Source: Pseudomonas neustonica
GTDB taxonomy: Bacteria; Pseudomonadota; Gammaproteobacteria; Pseudomonadales; Pseudomonadaceae
Direction of reading: 5' to 3'
DNA: 64,000 bases
Assembly (NCBI RefSeq): GCF_003797945.1
Contig: NZ_RKKU01000010.1
Coordinates: 62,001-126,000, forward strand
Position 1 is the first letter of the stretch. Each line of letters opens with the position of its first letter. The position numbers and the translations under genes are program-made. The notes under the pieces are model-generated. The model was not told where the DNA came from and did no database searches. It worked only from the letters and a program-made list of their open reading frames with translations. Shown piece after piece: positions 45,202 through 53,865 of the stretch.

Positions 45202-45822
45202 TCATCCCGGTTGCGATGACAGCGCGTCACGGCGCTTAGCCGACCCGTTACGCCAAAGCCTGCTAATTGCATAGCCGATCAATGCAAAGCAGCTATACAG
45301 CGCAATAAAGGGATCGATCAGGTAATCCCAATAGTTGGTAGCCGATTTGAGTCCCACGCTGAAAGCCAGGGTAGCCAGCGCGAGCATGCAGGCGCCGAGT
45401 CGGTTTTGTAGCGCCAGCAGCGCAAGGGTAAGCAGACCGACAAACAAAATCAGCGGCCGCGGCTGGTAGCCCAGACGATAGGGATCCAGGTAGGAAAGTC
45501 CCATGGTCGCCGGATACAGAAAGAGTGCGAGGCAGGCCATGACCGCCACAATCTGCAGGGTCTTCGCCCTTGGCTGGCGTGGGGCAAACCCTGTGCGTAC
45601 GGCAGTCCAGTAGGCCAAAGCCACCAATGAGGTGATCGCCAGGTCTCCGGTAAAACTACGCATATAGTCAGCCAACGACAGCCCTGCTATGGGTATATAA
45701 CCGATAGCCAGAAACACCAACAGACGAACGCGCTGCAACCCTGGGCTGAGACCAAAGCCAGGCGTAAGCAGGAACACGAATAAGCCGAAGGTCAGTTGCG
45801 CCTGCCAAAGGTCAGCGATCAT
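45202..45822 (-). CDS. Polytopic membrane protein paired with the sialidase-like protein
   Basis: 206 residues with six or seven hydrophobic helices (for example LTFGLFVFLLTPGFGL, LLVFLAIGYIPIAGL, ITSLVALAYWTAV, LLTLALLALQNRLG). The closing part GLKSATNYWDYLIDPFIALY resembles no family I can name. The ATG overlaps the sialidase-like gene's stop by four bases (ATGA), so the two are translationally coupled and likely work together at the inner membrane. Function unknown. Confidence 0.72.
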   Translation of the reverse strand: MIADLWQAQLTFGLFVFLLTPGFGLSPGLQRVRLLVFLAIGYIPIAGLSLADYMRSFTGDLAITSLVALAYWTAVRTGFAPRQPRAKTLQIVAVMACLALFLYPATMGLSYLDPYRLGYQPRPLILFVGLLTLALLALQNRLGACMLALATLAFSVGLKSATNYWDYLIDPFIALYSCFALIGYAISRLWRNGSAKRRDALSSQPG

Positions 45823-47132
45823 AGCTGCGCCTCCAACCATGAATCATTGAAGCTGACGTGCTTGATGAAGGTGTTATTCCAGGAGTAGACCAGATGATAA
45901 AGCCCATCCGAGCTCTTGATGAAGTATGGGTATTCATACTCGAAGTCGCAGCCATGCATAGAACAGACGCGTTGATCGAGATTGGCTAAAAAATCACTGA
46001 GCAGTCCTATACGCCGCGGCCCACTGGACGATTGAAATTTGTCGCCGATGATGTCGCTATACACCTCCCGGCTGAACGGATTGCCCAGTGGGTCGGGCGA
46101 CTCATCCAGATCAATAACCGGCTTCCAGAAGCTCAAACCCTCGTCGCTTCCCATCAGCCGGAGTCGGAAGCGACCATCCTCCAGATCGTTCAAGGCAACC
46201 AGCAGGCCGTCGTTCGGTGTAGCTATCGCAGCCAGTGACGAGTTGGGGTTGGCAGGTTCAATCGGATAGGGCTCACTCCAACTCTGGCCAGCATCCTCAG
46301 TACGGCTGGCGAGTACCTTATGGTGAGTCTCACCGGCATAACGTAACAGCGCTAGTGCCCCATACTCGCTGGTTGGCACTACTGTCGGTTGCAGCGAGTG
46401 CTTGCCTTTGCTGATGCGACTTTTATCAAGCACCTCACCGTCCGGGCTGATGTACAGATACTCGGCAAACTTGCCAAGGAACTCGTGGTAAACCGGCAGC
46501 CCTATAGTACCGTCGCGGTGAAACACGGGGGCGTTACGCACGAGCGTACTGATATTAAGGAAAGGGGTGGTAACCAGCTGCTTGGGTGGGGACCAATTTT
46601 CACCAAAGTCATCAGAGTACATGGCGTTAATCGCACTGCCCGCCCAGCCCCCGATGGAAACTGACACATAAAAAAGCCACAGTCGATCATCAGGTGCCAG
46701 CGCAATAACCGGATTACCCAACTTGCGTATGTGCCTTTGAATAGCAGTGCTAGTCGACTCCCGTGTGGCGAGTATCAGCTCCGGCCCCCACTCACCCGCG
46801 ATTGCGTCGTAACGCGACGCTCTGATTTGGACATCGGCTGCGCCTTCTCGCGAGCCAGCAAACCAGACAGACATCAACGCGCCTGAAGGTAACGACGTCA
46901 CCGACGACGCGTGCACAAACTCGTCAAGATCCGACGAAGCGAAACGGCTACGATAAAAGGGTGCCTGTACATCAACAGCAGTCCCCTTTTCTGACGGTAA
47001 GGCCATCGCAAAACCAGGGACAGACCGACTGGGATGAAGCCACCAAGCGGAGCCAAAAATGGCAAAGACCACAAGTACAGTCAAGCACTTGCTCAACAAA
47101 CTAAACGTATGCGCACGCATTGAAGAAGCCAT
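45819..47132 (-). CDS. Membrane-anchored sialidase-like (BNR/Asp-box) protein
   Basis: About 437 residues. A single N-terminal membrane helix (CLTVLVVFAIFGSAWWL) precedes a six-bladed propeller of the sialidase superfamily. Asp-boxes are visible as SDDFGENWS and TEDAGQSWS. Typical propeller segments RNAPVFHRDGTIGLPVYHE and YSDIIGDKFQSSS-like loops follow, and the C-terminal YEYPYFIKSSDGLYHLVYSW is a family ending. It may cut or bind a nonulosonic-acid-containing or other glycan outside the inner membrane; catalytic residues were not all assigned. Start choice: 47132 (MASSMRAHTF) over a TTG at 47210. Translationally coupled to the membrane protein that follows. Confidence 0.8.
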   Translation of the reverse strand: MASSMRAHTFSLLSKCLTVLVVFAIFGSAWWLHPSRSVPGFAMALPSEKGTAVDVQAPFYRSRFASSDLDEFVHASSVTSLPSGALMSVWFAGSREGAADVQIRASRYDAIAGEWGPELILATRESTSTAIQRHIRKLGNPVIALAPDDRLWLFYVSVSIGGWAGSAINAMYSDDFGENWSPPKQLVTTPFLNISTLVRNAPVFHRDGTIGLPVYHEFLGKFAEYLYISPDGEVLDKSRISKGKHSLQPTVVPTSEYGALALLRYAGETHHKVLASRTEDAGQSWSEPYPIEPANPNSSLAAIATPNDGLLVALNDLEDGRFRLRLMGSDEGLSFWKPVIDLDESPDPLGNPFSREVYSDIIGDKFQSSSGPRRIGLLSDFLANLDQRVCSMHGCDFEYEYPYFIKSSDGLYHLVYSWNNTFIKHVSFNDSWLEAQL

Positions 47133-47587
47133 GTTCGAAGAAGAATTCCGTACATCCCTGTGATACAAGACGCACCAGAAACAACCCTCAATAACGAGAG
47201 GCTGGGTCAACAGTCGTGGGTAGCTGGATTGTTATTAGCGTCCAACTCGGCTCTATAAGACCGGCGGATAGCGCCAGAGAACAGGTACGGCCGACATCAG
47301 GATCATGTTCGAACAACATCACGCGTGCAACTGAGCAGGTTACAGCCTGAAGCTGGCCACAGCGCTCACTCACGCCGGATAATTCACCTGCGACGCCTCT
47401 AGAATAGTATATACAGACCAAACAAGAGCTTTCAGCGGTAAACATCCACGCAACATTTAGTCAACAGTTCGCTGCGTACTGATACCTGTTAGGGAGCGAG
47501 CACAGGCCTAAGGACCGGCGTCAGAGGATAGCCTGGCTGACGGGAATGATAACTATAGAATCCTGCAAAGGGGGCAATGGCGTCCCG
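47133..47587. other. Intergenic region
   Basis: About 450 bases between the sialidase-like gene start and the tusA stop. An 85-codon minus-strand frame (47188-47445) shows no recognisable features. The upstream promoter of the sialidase-like gene should be here. No terminator hairpin stands out. Confidence 0.45.
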
Positions 47588-47827
47588 CTAGCCCGCTTTG
47601 CGAATCTGGTAGTGATACACCCCGGCTATCTCACTCTGCTCGATCAGCTCATGCCCAAGAAAGGCACAAAATTTGGGAATATCACGCTGGGTTGACGGGT
47701 CCGTCGCCAGCACCTGCAACAACTCGCCCACGGCTATATCGCGAATGGCATTGTGCAGCATCATCACCGGCTCCGGGCACATTAGCCCTTGGGTATCCAG
47801 TACGGCTGGGGTGGTCTGTTCAGTCAT
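47588..47827 (-). CDS. tusA: Sulfurtransferase TusA family protein
   Basis: 79-residue TusA protein. The family motif [19 protein letters not shown] carries the active-site Cys in CPEP, which receives persulfide sulfur from IscS and passes it on for tRNA 2-thiouridine or other sulfur transfer. [21 protein letters not shown] is typical of TusA. I start at the ATG 47827; a TTG two codons earlier is possible. It is divergent from the ABM-domain gene and close to rlmM, as in other pseudomonads. Confidence 0.93.
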   Translation of the reverse strand: MTEQTTPAVLDTQGLMCPEPVMMLHNAIRDIAVGELLQVLATDPSTQRDIPKFCAFLGHELIEQSEIAGVYHYQIRKAG

Positions 47828-47947
47828 GATCAAGGCCCGGTTGAGAAAAAACGATTATCCAGAATTCAGTTGGCGCTTGCCAGACGCGCGCGCAAAGCCA
47901 ACACTTAGAGATGATAAACCAACACCCGCCACAGTAAGGGATGATGA

Positions 47948-48232
47948 ATGATCAAAGTGTTGATTGAACGTGTCATTGCAGAAGGACTGGAAAAACCCTA
48001 TGAAGAGGTTGCCCGCAAGGTATTGGCAGCGGCGATCCAGTCACCCGGCTTTATCTCCGGCGAATCGTTTCGTGACCTGGAGCAACCCAACCATCGCATC
48101 ATTACCGTGACCTGGCAGAACCGCCACTCATGGGAACGTTGGGAAAACTCCGAAGCGCGCCGCGACAGTATCGGCGCGTTCGCTCCCATCCTGCTGGAAG
48201 AAGAGCGGATCACGCTACTCGAACCGCTCTAG
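47948..48232 (+). CDS. Antibiotic biosynthesis monooxygenase (ABM) domain protein
   Basis: 94-residue dimeric alpha/beta ferredoxin-like protein of the ABM superfamily. It opens MIKVLIERVIAEGLEKPYEE, with central PGFISGESFRDLEQPNHRII and closing WENSEARRDSIGAFAPIL. Members degrade haem, oxidise quinones or act as small stress proteins; the role here is unknown. AAGGG sits eight bases upstream of the ATG. Convergent with rlmM. Confidence 0.82.
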   Translation: MIKVLIERVIAEGLEKPYEEVARKVLAAAIQSPGFISGESFRDLEQPNHRIITVTWQNRHSWERWENSEARRDSIGAFAPILLEEERITLLEPL

Positions 48233-48255
48233 CAACTATTTAGCCCCAACCAGCG

Positions 48256-49320
48256 TCAGTAGCCACGTGGTGCAGCACGCACGTGGCAGGTGACCTCTTC
48301 ACGGTCGGAATACAGCTGCTTGCAGGATATTTCTGCCTTGATGCCCGCCTCATCCAGCGCATCCTGGATGTGCTCCAAGCATTGCATGGTTTCCTGATAG
48401 CGGCGTTTCATCGGCAGTTTGAAGTTGATGATGACTTCGCGGCACAGGCGTTGGCCAATCCACTTGGATACCAGCGCGCTGCTGCGGGCGGGCTTGTCGA
48501 CAATATCGCAGACCATCCAGTCGACCATATACTTGGGCTTGTACATATAGCCGTCGGCTTGAATGTGCTCAACCTGTCCGCTATCCATCAGCTTGCGATC
48601 CATGGGGCCGTTATCAACGGCGATCACGTTCATCAAACGGTTGACCAACTGCCAGGTCCAACCACCGGGCGCAGCGCCCAGGTCAACCGCTGTCATGCCG
48701 GCCTTCAGGCGGCTATCCCAATCGTCACGCGGAATGAAGTGATGCCAGGCCTCTTCCAGCTTGAGCGTCGAGCGACTGGGGGCATCCTTGGGTACGCGAA
48801 AACGGGGAATCCCCATTGGCCAAGGCGCCGCATTATCCGCCCAAGACCAACCCACAAAAATGCGCTGCCCGCTCTCAAAGCACAGGTGCAGGCGCGGCAG
48901 GTCAGTCTTGTTGGGACGCACAAAGCGAGTCTTGGTTAGCGAGCGCTCAAGTGGCGCGCGCAACTTTTTAGTCAAAGCCGCAAGCGCCTTGCCGTCGTTG
49001 GTGTCGGCGGTCTCCAGCCACAACTCTGAGGCAATCGGGCCCTGCGCGCAGGCGGTAATGATCGGGGTGATGCGATCCTCGGGATCGACATCCAGCCAGC
49101 TGCCCACTGCCCACTGACGGGCGAAAATAAGATGACTGAAGCGAATGGCGCGCATCAGTTGCTCGGCATCCCCCGCCTCCGGGCAGACGAAGCGCACCAG
49201 GGCGGCACCATTCTGCGCTATGGGATAACCGGCAATACCCTGCTCGGCTGCCAGCTCCTGCATTTCTGCAGCGGCTTCCCCTTCAAAACCTGGACGACAA
49301 TGTAGCAACAATTCCTGCAT
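48256..49320 (-). CDS. rlmM: 23S rRNA (cytidine(2498)-2'-O)-methyltransferase RlmM
   Basis: 354-residue methyltransferase of 23S rRNA C2498. An N-terminal THUMP-like domain (MQELLLHCRPGFEGEAAAEM) precedes the Rossmann methylase. The SAM motif TAVDLGAAPGGWTWQLVN is near residue 215, DWMVCDIVDKPARSSALVSKW follows, and NFKLPMKRRY holds the catalytic lysine region. Length fits (E. coli 366). GGAG is upstream of the ATG. Convergent with the ABM gene. Confidence 0.96.
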   Translation of the reverse strand: MQELLLHCRPGFEGEAAAEMQELAAEQGIAGYPIAQNGAALVRFVCPEAGDAEQLMRAIRFSHLIFARQWAVGSWLDVDPEDRITPIITACAQGPIASELWLETADTNDGKALAALTKKLRAPLERSLTKTRFVRPNKTDLPRLHLCFESGQRIFVGWSWADNAAPWPMGIPRFRVPKDAPSRSTLKLEEAWHHFIPRDDWDSRLKAGMTAVDLGAAPGGWTWQLVNRLMNVIAVDNGPMDRKLMDSGQVEHIQADGYMYKPKYMVDWMVCDIVDKPARSSALVSKWIGQRLCREVIINFKLPMKRRYQETMQCLEHIQDALDEAGIKAEISCKQLYSDREEVTCHVRAAPRGY

Positions 49321-49456
49321 GACCCGCTCCCGCTCGATGACCGGCCGCTACTCTACAGGGTGCGCGGGAAGGGTTGAAGCATCCCAAGGCAGATCCTGTC
49401 GATTTTGTGGTACTGCTCGCCCGTAGGCTCATCATGATTATGAGCGCTACTAATGA

Positions 49457-49482
49457 TCACATGTAAAAAAGTTCACTTTTTC
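49457..49482. promoter_or_regulatory. Candidate regulatory motif upstream of mesX
   Basis: TCACATGT, six A, then GTTCACTTTTTC. The two halves recur upstream of metR (52372-52400) as TCACATGT and GTTCGCTTTC with a longer spacer. The site also contains a palindrome-like AAAAAGT/ACTTTTT. This may be an operator shared by the mes genes and metR; inference only. Confidence 0.35.
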
Positions 49483-49608
49483 TCAATCACCACAGATGCC
49501 TAAAATGCCCATCTTTCTTAGCCACAGACAAGACCTCTGAGCTTTATTGCCCGTGAAGCTGCAAAGCAGAGTCAGGGATCACCTCAGGTATCAGGACAAC
49601 AGATCGCG

Positions 49609-50592
49609 ATGAATACAGAATTTACATTTACCATTAAAAGCACTTTATTCGACGAGAGTTACCAGCCCGCCGACGATACGCGCATCACTACCAACTTCGC
49701 CAACCTGGCCAGAGGGGCAAGCCGCCAGCAGAATCTGCGCAACACGCTCGCCATGATCAACAACCGTTTTAATGCATTGGCGCAGTGGGATAACCCCAAG
49801 GGCGATCGTTACGCGGTGGAACTTGAGATTATTTCTGTCGAAATGGCTATCAATGCGCAAGACGAGGGCGTTAACTTTCCTGCAATAGAGATACTGAAAA
49901 CCCACATTATTGACAGAAAAACCGACAAACGCTTTGAAGGCATCGTCGGCAACAACTTTTCCTCTTACGTGCGGGACTACGATTTCAGTGTACTGCTACT
50001 TGAGCACAACAAAGAGCAAACCGCGTTCAGCGTGCCCGAAAACTTTGGGGACCTGCACGGCAAGCTTTTCAAGCATTTCGTCAATTCAAGCGCCTACAAG
50101 CAGCACTTCAGCAAGCCGCCGGTTATCTGTCTCAGCGTCTCGGACAACAAGATATACCAACGCACGGAAAACCAGCATCCGATTCTGGGCTTCGAATACC
50201 AGCCCAATGAATCGTCGCTGACGGAGCTGTACTTCCAGAAAATGGGCCTGCAGGTTCGCTACTTCATGCCGCCAAATAGCGCTGCCCCGTTGGCATTTTA
50301 TTACGTCGGCGACCTGCTCAACGATTATACCGGCCTCGAACTAATCAGCACTATCAGCACGATGGAGACCTTCCAAAAGATCTATCGCCCCGAAATTTAC
50401 AACGCGAACGCGGCGGCGGGACAACACTACCAACCCAACCTGAAGAATCAGGATCACTCGCTCACTCAAATCGTTTATGACCGTCAGGAACGCGGCCAAC
50501 TGGCAATTGAGCAGGGTCGTTTTGCGCAAGAGCATTTTATCAAGCCATACCAACGCGTTCTTGAGCAATGGTCTGCCAGCCACGTTAACTAA
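49609..50592 (+). CDS. mesX: MesX (DUF1852), partner of methionine synthase MesD
   Basis: 327-residue protein of the DUF1852 family. Recognisable segments are FTIKSTLFDESYQPADDTRI, RITTNFANLARGASRQQNLR, MINNRFNALAQWDNPKGDRY and the closing EQGRFAQEHFIKPYQRVLEQW. DUF1852 (MesX) has been shown in other bacteria to be needed, together with oxygen, for the folate-independent methionine synthase MesD, probably in providing the methyl group. The mesD gene follows after 22 bases, confirming the assignment. AGGAC precedes the ATG by 11 bases. Confidence 0.9.
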   Translation: MNTEFTFTIKSTLFDESYQPADDTRITTNFANLARGASRQQNLRNTLAMINNRFNALAQWDNPKGDRYAVELEIISVEMAINAQDEGVNFPAIEILKTHIIDRKTDKRFEGIVGNNFSSYVRDYDFSVLLLEHNKEQTAFSVPENFGDLHGKLFKHFVNSSAYKQHFSKPPVICLSVSDNKIYQRTENQHPILGFEYQPNESSLTELYFQKMGLQVRYFMPPNSAAPLAFYYVGDLLNDYTGLELISTISTMETFQKIYRPEIYNANAAAGQHYQPNLKNQDHSLTQIVYDRQERGQLAIEQGRFAQEHFIKPYQRVLEQWSASHVN

Positions 50593-50614
50593 CTCAGATA
50601 AGAGCCCATTTCTT

Positions 50615-51652
50615 ATGAAAAAATTACTCCCTACCTCGACCGCTGGCAGCTTGCCCAAACCGGCCTGGCTGGCACAACCCGAGACACTTTGGTCACCCTG
50701 GAAATTACAAGATCAGGAATTGATCGAGGGTAAACAGGATGCATTGCGCATCTCGTTGCAGGAACAGCTACAGGCCGGCATCGACATCGTCAGCGATGGC
50801 GAGCAAACGCGACAGCACTTTGTCACGACCTTTATTGAACATCTCGACGGTGTTGATTTCGAGAAGCGTGAGACGGTCAGAATTCGTGATCGCTATGATG
50901 CCAGCGTACCCACGGTGGTGGGTGCTGTCGCTCGGCAAAAGCCCGTTTTTGTGGAGGACGCCAGGTTTCTGCGTGCGCAAACCAGTCAGCCCATCAAGTG
51001 GGCTCTGCCAGGCCCCATGACGATGATCGACACGCTGTTCGACGCCCACTATAAAAGCCGCGAGAAACTGGCCTGGGAGTTTGCCAAGATCCTCAATCAG
51101 GAAGCCAGAGAACTGGAAGCTGCTGGTGTGGATATCATCCAGTTTGATGAACCCGCCTTTAACGTGTTCTTTGATGAGGTAAACGATTGGGGCATCGCCA
51201 CCCTGGAAAGAGCCATCGAAGGCCTCAAGTGCGAAACCGCCGTACATATCTGTTACGGCTACGGTATCAAAGCCAATACTGACTGGAAAAAGACGCTGGG
51301 CTCCGAGTGGCGCCAATACGAAGAAGCCTTCCCTAAACTGCAAAAGTCCAATATCGACCTGATCTCACTGGAATGTCATAACTCCCAAGTGCCGATGGAT
51401 CTCCTCGAGCTCATTCGAGGTAAAAAAGTGATGGTAGGTGCCATTGATGTGGCAACGGACATTATCGAGACACCAGAGCAAGTCGCCAGTACGCTGCGAA
51501 AAGCACTTCAATTTGTAGATGCAGACAAGCTCTACCCCTGCACTAATTGCGGCATGGCACCTTTATCTCGCTCAGTCGCAAGGGGCAAGCTGAATGCGCT
51601 AAGTGCAGGCGCCGAGATCATACGAAAGGAACTCGTGAACCAGCCCAGTTAG
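50615..51652 (+). CDS. mesD: Folate-independent methionine synthase MesD (core MetE)
   Basis: 345-residue enzyme corresponding to the C-terminal catalytic barrel of MetE, without the N-terminal folate-binding half. It methylates homocysteine. It begins LLPTSTAGSLPKPAWLAQP, has DGEQTRQHFVTTFIEHLDG and GVDIIQFDEPAFNVF. Zinc ligands are visible: His and Cys of SLECHNSQ, a Glu shortly before in that region, and the Cys of YPCTNCGMAPLSR. It is paired with mesX as in the MesD type. The ATG at 50615 was chosen because the family starts here; the upstream extension overlaps mesX. Confidence 0.92.
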   Translation: MKKLLPTSTAGSLPKPAWLAQPETLWSPWKLQDQELIEGKQDALRISLQEQLQAGIDIVSDGEQTRQHFVTTFIEHLDGVDFEKRETVRIRDRYDASVPTVVGAVARQKPVFVEDARFLRAQTSQPIKWALPGPMTMIDTLFDAHYKSREKLAWEFAKILNQEARELEAAGVDIIQFDEPAFNVFFDEVNDWGIATLERAIEGLKCETAVHICYGYGIKANTDWKKTLGSEWRQYEEAFPKLQKSNIDLISLECHNSQVPMDLLELIRGKKVMVGAIDVATDIIETPEQVASTLRKALQFVDADKLYPCTNCGMAPLSRSVARGKLNALSAGAEIIRKELVNQPS

Positions 51653-51671
51653 CATCGCAAGTGATGAATTG

Positions 51672-51741
51672 GGGGGCTGTCTGAGACTAGTGTGCCTGAC
51701 CAGGCTGAAGTGGTCGATATAAGCGCACTGTGTCAGCCCCC
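51672..51741 (+). other. Long imperfect hairpin between mesD and the flavin reductase gene
   Basis: GGGGGCTG at 51672-51679 pairs with CAGCCCCC at 51734-51741, and inner AGTGTGC/GCGCACT can extend the stem. It is not followed by T residues. It could stabilise the mesXD transcript or control read-through into the downstream gene. Confidence 0.35.
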
Positions 51742-51779
51742 GACACATTTGAACCGAGCCGAGCATTGAGGAACTGGCT

Positions 51780-52289
51780 ATGTCATTACCCACTACCGCT
51801 ATCGAACCTATAAGCTTTCGCGAAGCGCTTGGGCACTATGCGTCCGGTATCACGGTGATCACATCAGAAGCGGATCACGAGCCGCTTGGTTTTACCTGCC
51901 AATCGTTCTATAGCGTTTCGATGAACCCGCCGTTGGTGTCATTCAGCGTCATGGCCAATTCGCGAAGCTACCCGCACATTCGTCAGGCAGGCCGATTTGC
52001 GGTGAACATACTGTCAGGTAAGCAAGCCGGGATTTCCAATCAGTTTGCCAAACAGGGCTCGGACAAGTGGCGCGGCGTCAAGTGGCAGTCATCACCGCTG
52101 GGCAACCCGATCATTGAGGGCAGCCTGCACTGGCTTGATTGCGAGGTTCACGCTGAATACACCGCCGGTGATCATCTGATCGTGATCGGCGAAGTCAAAG
52201 CCTGCAAACTGCAGCACACTGCGGCCGCGCAACCCTTGCTGTATTTCAAGGGACGATACTGCAGCCTTACTGAGCCTGCTGCTGTTTGA
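51780..52289 (+). CDS. Flavin reductase family protein
   Basis: 169-residue flavin reductase of the split-barrel FMN-binding type. It has FREALGHYASGITVITSEAD, GFTCQSFYSVSMNPPLVSFS, the FMN-contact segment RFAVNILSGKQAGISNQFA and the closing LLYFKGRYCSL. These enzymes use NAD(P)H to make reduced flavin for partner monooxygenases. Its position directly after mesX-mesD suggests it feeds the oxygen-dependent MesX step, an inference. GAGGAAC precedes the ATG. Confidence 0.88.
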   Translation: MSLPTTAIEPISFREALGHYASGITVITSEADHEPLGFTCQSFYSVSMNPPLVSFSVMANSRSYPHIRQAGRFAVNILSGKQAGISNQFAKQGSDKWRGVKWQSSPLGNPIIEGSLHWLDCEVHAEYTAGDHLIVIGEVKACKLQHTAAAQPLLYFKGRYCSLTEPAAV

Positions 52290-52361
52290 GCATCGAGAGG
52301 CGCAGCTCTATATCCTTTCAATCGGTCGAGCGATTTGCGATGAGGATGTCGGATTTGTGAT

Positions 52362-52374
52362 TGAATAACGCTCA
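52362..52374. promoter_or_regulatory. Candidate MetR box upstream of metR
   Basis: TGAATAACGCTCA matches the MetR consensus TGAA-N5-TTCA at seven of eight fixed positions and lies 48 bases before the metR start, suitable for autoregulation. Confidence 0.4.
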
Positions 52375-52421
52375 CATGTGCCATGTTATAGTTCGCTTTC
52401 ATTCATACACTCGGTCTCGCC

Positions 52422-53345
52422 ATGCTCGAACTCCGCCATCTGCGCACCCTCATTACCCTGCGTGACGCCGAAAGCCTGGTCGAGGCTGCTGAGCGTTTGC
52501 ACCTGACCCAGTCGGCCCTGTCACATCAGCTGAAGGACCTGGAAGAGAAGCTCCGTCTGAGCCTATTTGTGCGCAAAAGCAAGCCGGTACGCTTTACCAG
52601 CGCTGGCCTGCGTCTGCTGCGTCTCGCGGAAAGCGTACTGCCGCAGATGCGCCAGGCGGAACGTGATATCCAGCGCCTCGCCGGCGGACAAGCCGGACGC
52701 CTGCATATGGCGATTGAGTGCCATAGCTGCTTTCAGTGGTTAATGCCGACCATCGATCAATTCCGCAACGCCTGGCCTGACGTGGAGGTGGACTTTGCCT
52801 CCGGCTTTTTCTTCGCCCCGCTACCCGCATTGGCGCGCGGCGATCTGGACCTGGTGGTCACCTCAGACCCGCTGGACATCCCCGGCATCAGCTACGTACC
52901 GCTGTTCACCTACGAAGCATTACTGGCAGTCAGCAATCAGCATCCGCTGGCGGCGCAAAGTCATGTTCGCCCGGAGGATCTAGCCCGCGAAACCCTGATC
53001 AGCTATCCGGTCGATCGTGAACGGCTGGATATCTTCAAGCAGTTTCTCGACCCCGCCGGCATAGAGCCGGCGACGCTACGCACCGCCGAGATGACCGTGA
53101 TGATGATGCAGTTGGTCGCGTCCGGCCGCGGCGTCTGCTGCCTGCCCAACTGGGCAATGGCCGAGTATCTGCACAAGGGGTACGTCAGTGCCCGTAAGCT
53201 AGGCCCGGATGGATTATTTGGTACGCTATACGCGGCAGTGCGGGAGGATATGCTGGAGATGTCTTACCTGCAGGATTTCTTGCTGACGGCGAAGGATACG
53301 TCCTTTGCGACGCTTGAGGGGGTGAGTGCCAAGCGGAGCGATTGA
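52422..53345 (+). CDS. metR: LysR-family regulator MetR
   Basis: 307-residue regulator matching E. coli MetR, which activates methionine synthase genes with homocysteine as effector. The helix-turn-helix lies in residues 15-45 (SLVEAAERLHLTQSALSHQ) followed by LFVRKSKPVRFTSAG. The effector domain has RLHMAIECHSCFQWLMPTI, typical of MetR, and LARGDLDLVVTSDPL. Its place after mesX-mesD-flavin reductase on the same strand supports a role in their control. The start ATG at 52422 lies shortly after a MetR-box-like sequence. Confidence 0.93.
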   Translation: MLELRHLRTLITLRDAESLVEAAERLHLTQSALSHQLKDLEEKLRLSLFVRKSKPVRFTSAGLRLLRLAESVLPQMRQAERDIQRLAGGQAGRLHMAIECHSCFQWLMPTIDQFRNAWPDVEVDFASGFFFAPLPALARGDLDLVVTSDPLDIPGISYVPLFTYEALLAVSNQHPLAAQSHVRPEDLARETLISYPVDRERLDIFKQFLDPAGIEPATLRTAEMTVMMMQLVASGRGVCCLPNWAMAEYLHKGYVSARKLGPDGLFGTLYAAVREDMLEMSYLQDFLLTAKDTSFATLEGVSAKRSD

Positions 53346-53398
53346 GCGCTTCGTGCGCGAACGTTCGTTGGGCGGGTAACGCCAGAGACTTACCACCA

Positions 53399-53424
53399 GG
53401 GTGGATGGCTTCGGCCATCCGCCC
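53399..53424. repeat. REP-like hairpin with UUCG loop
   Basis: GGGTGGATGGC, TTCG, GCCATCCGCCC: an 11-bp stem (one G-T pair) with a UUCG tetraloop. No T run follows, so this looks more like a repeated palindromic element than a terminator, although it lies 54 bases past metR. Confidence 0.55.
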
Positions 53425-53831
53425 TACAGTTTTAGCGGTCTTCAAGCTTGGTGTGTAGCTCACTATCGCTTTCGCCTCTAGGCGAGTCAGGGGGAGATGC
53501 TTGCCCATCTCCCCCTAACAACCCCCTCGGGCACCCAGCTGTGCGGCCCTTCGGGTTCGCTGCGTTGCTCAAGCTGCCGGGGGCGCTTGCAAACTCGGCG
53601 CTGCGCACCTCAGACACCGCAAGCGCCTTTTTCCCGACAGCTCTGCGCTACTCACCCGCGCAGATGGGGCTTGAGTCCGTGTCGTTACTTGTCTCTGCGT
53701 TACCTGTCCAAGTAACTAAACCCGAAAAACACGCCGCTCTGCAGCCATCAATCCCCTCCCAAGCTGTCGAGTAACGCAGAGAAGCCGCAGGCCAGCTTGG
53801 TGGCCCAAGCTGGTCGCGTGGATTTTTTTTG

Positions 53832-53865
53832 GTTACTTTTGTTTGGCCAAGCAAACAAAAATAAC
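53832..53865. repeat. Inverted repeat in intergenic element
   Basis: GTTACTTTTGTTTG and CAAACAAAAATAAC flank GCCAAG; 13 of 14 positions pair. The GGTTACTTTTGTTTGGCC-type core is a pattern I associate with repeated pseudomonad intergenic DNA. Confidence 0.55.

Noticed and set aside
47188..47445. 85-codon minus-strand frame before the sialidase-like gene
   Set aside because: No recognisable product, poor start, and it would overlap the likely promoter of the sialidase-like gene.
53448..53774. 108-codon plus-strand frame in the region after metR
   Set aside because: Low-complexity product with no start signal, in what appears to be a repetitive intergenic element.
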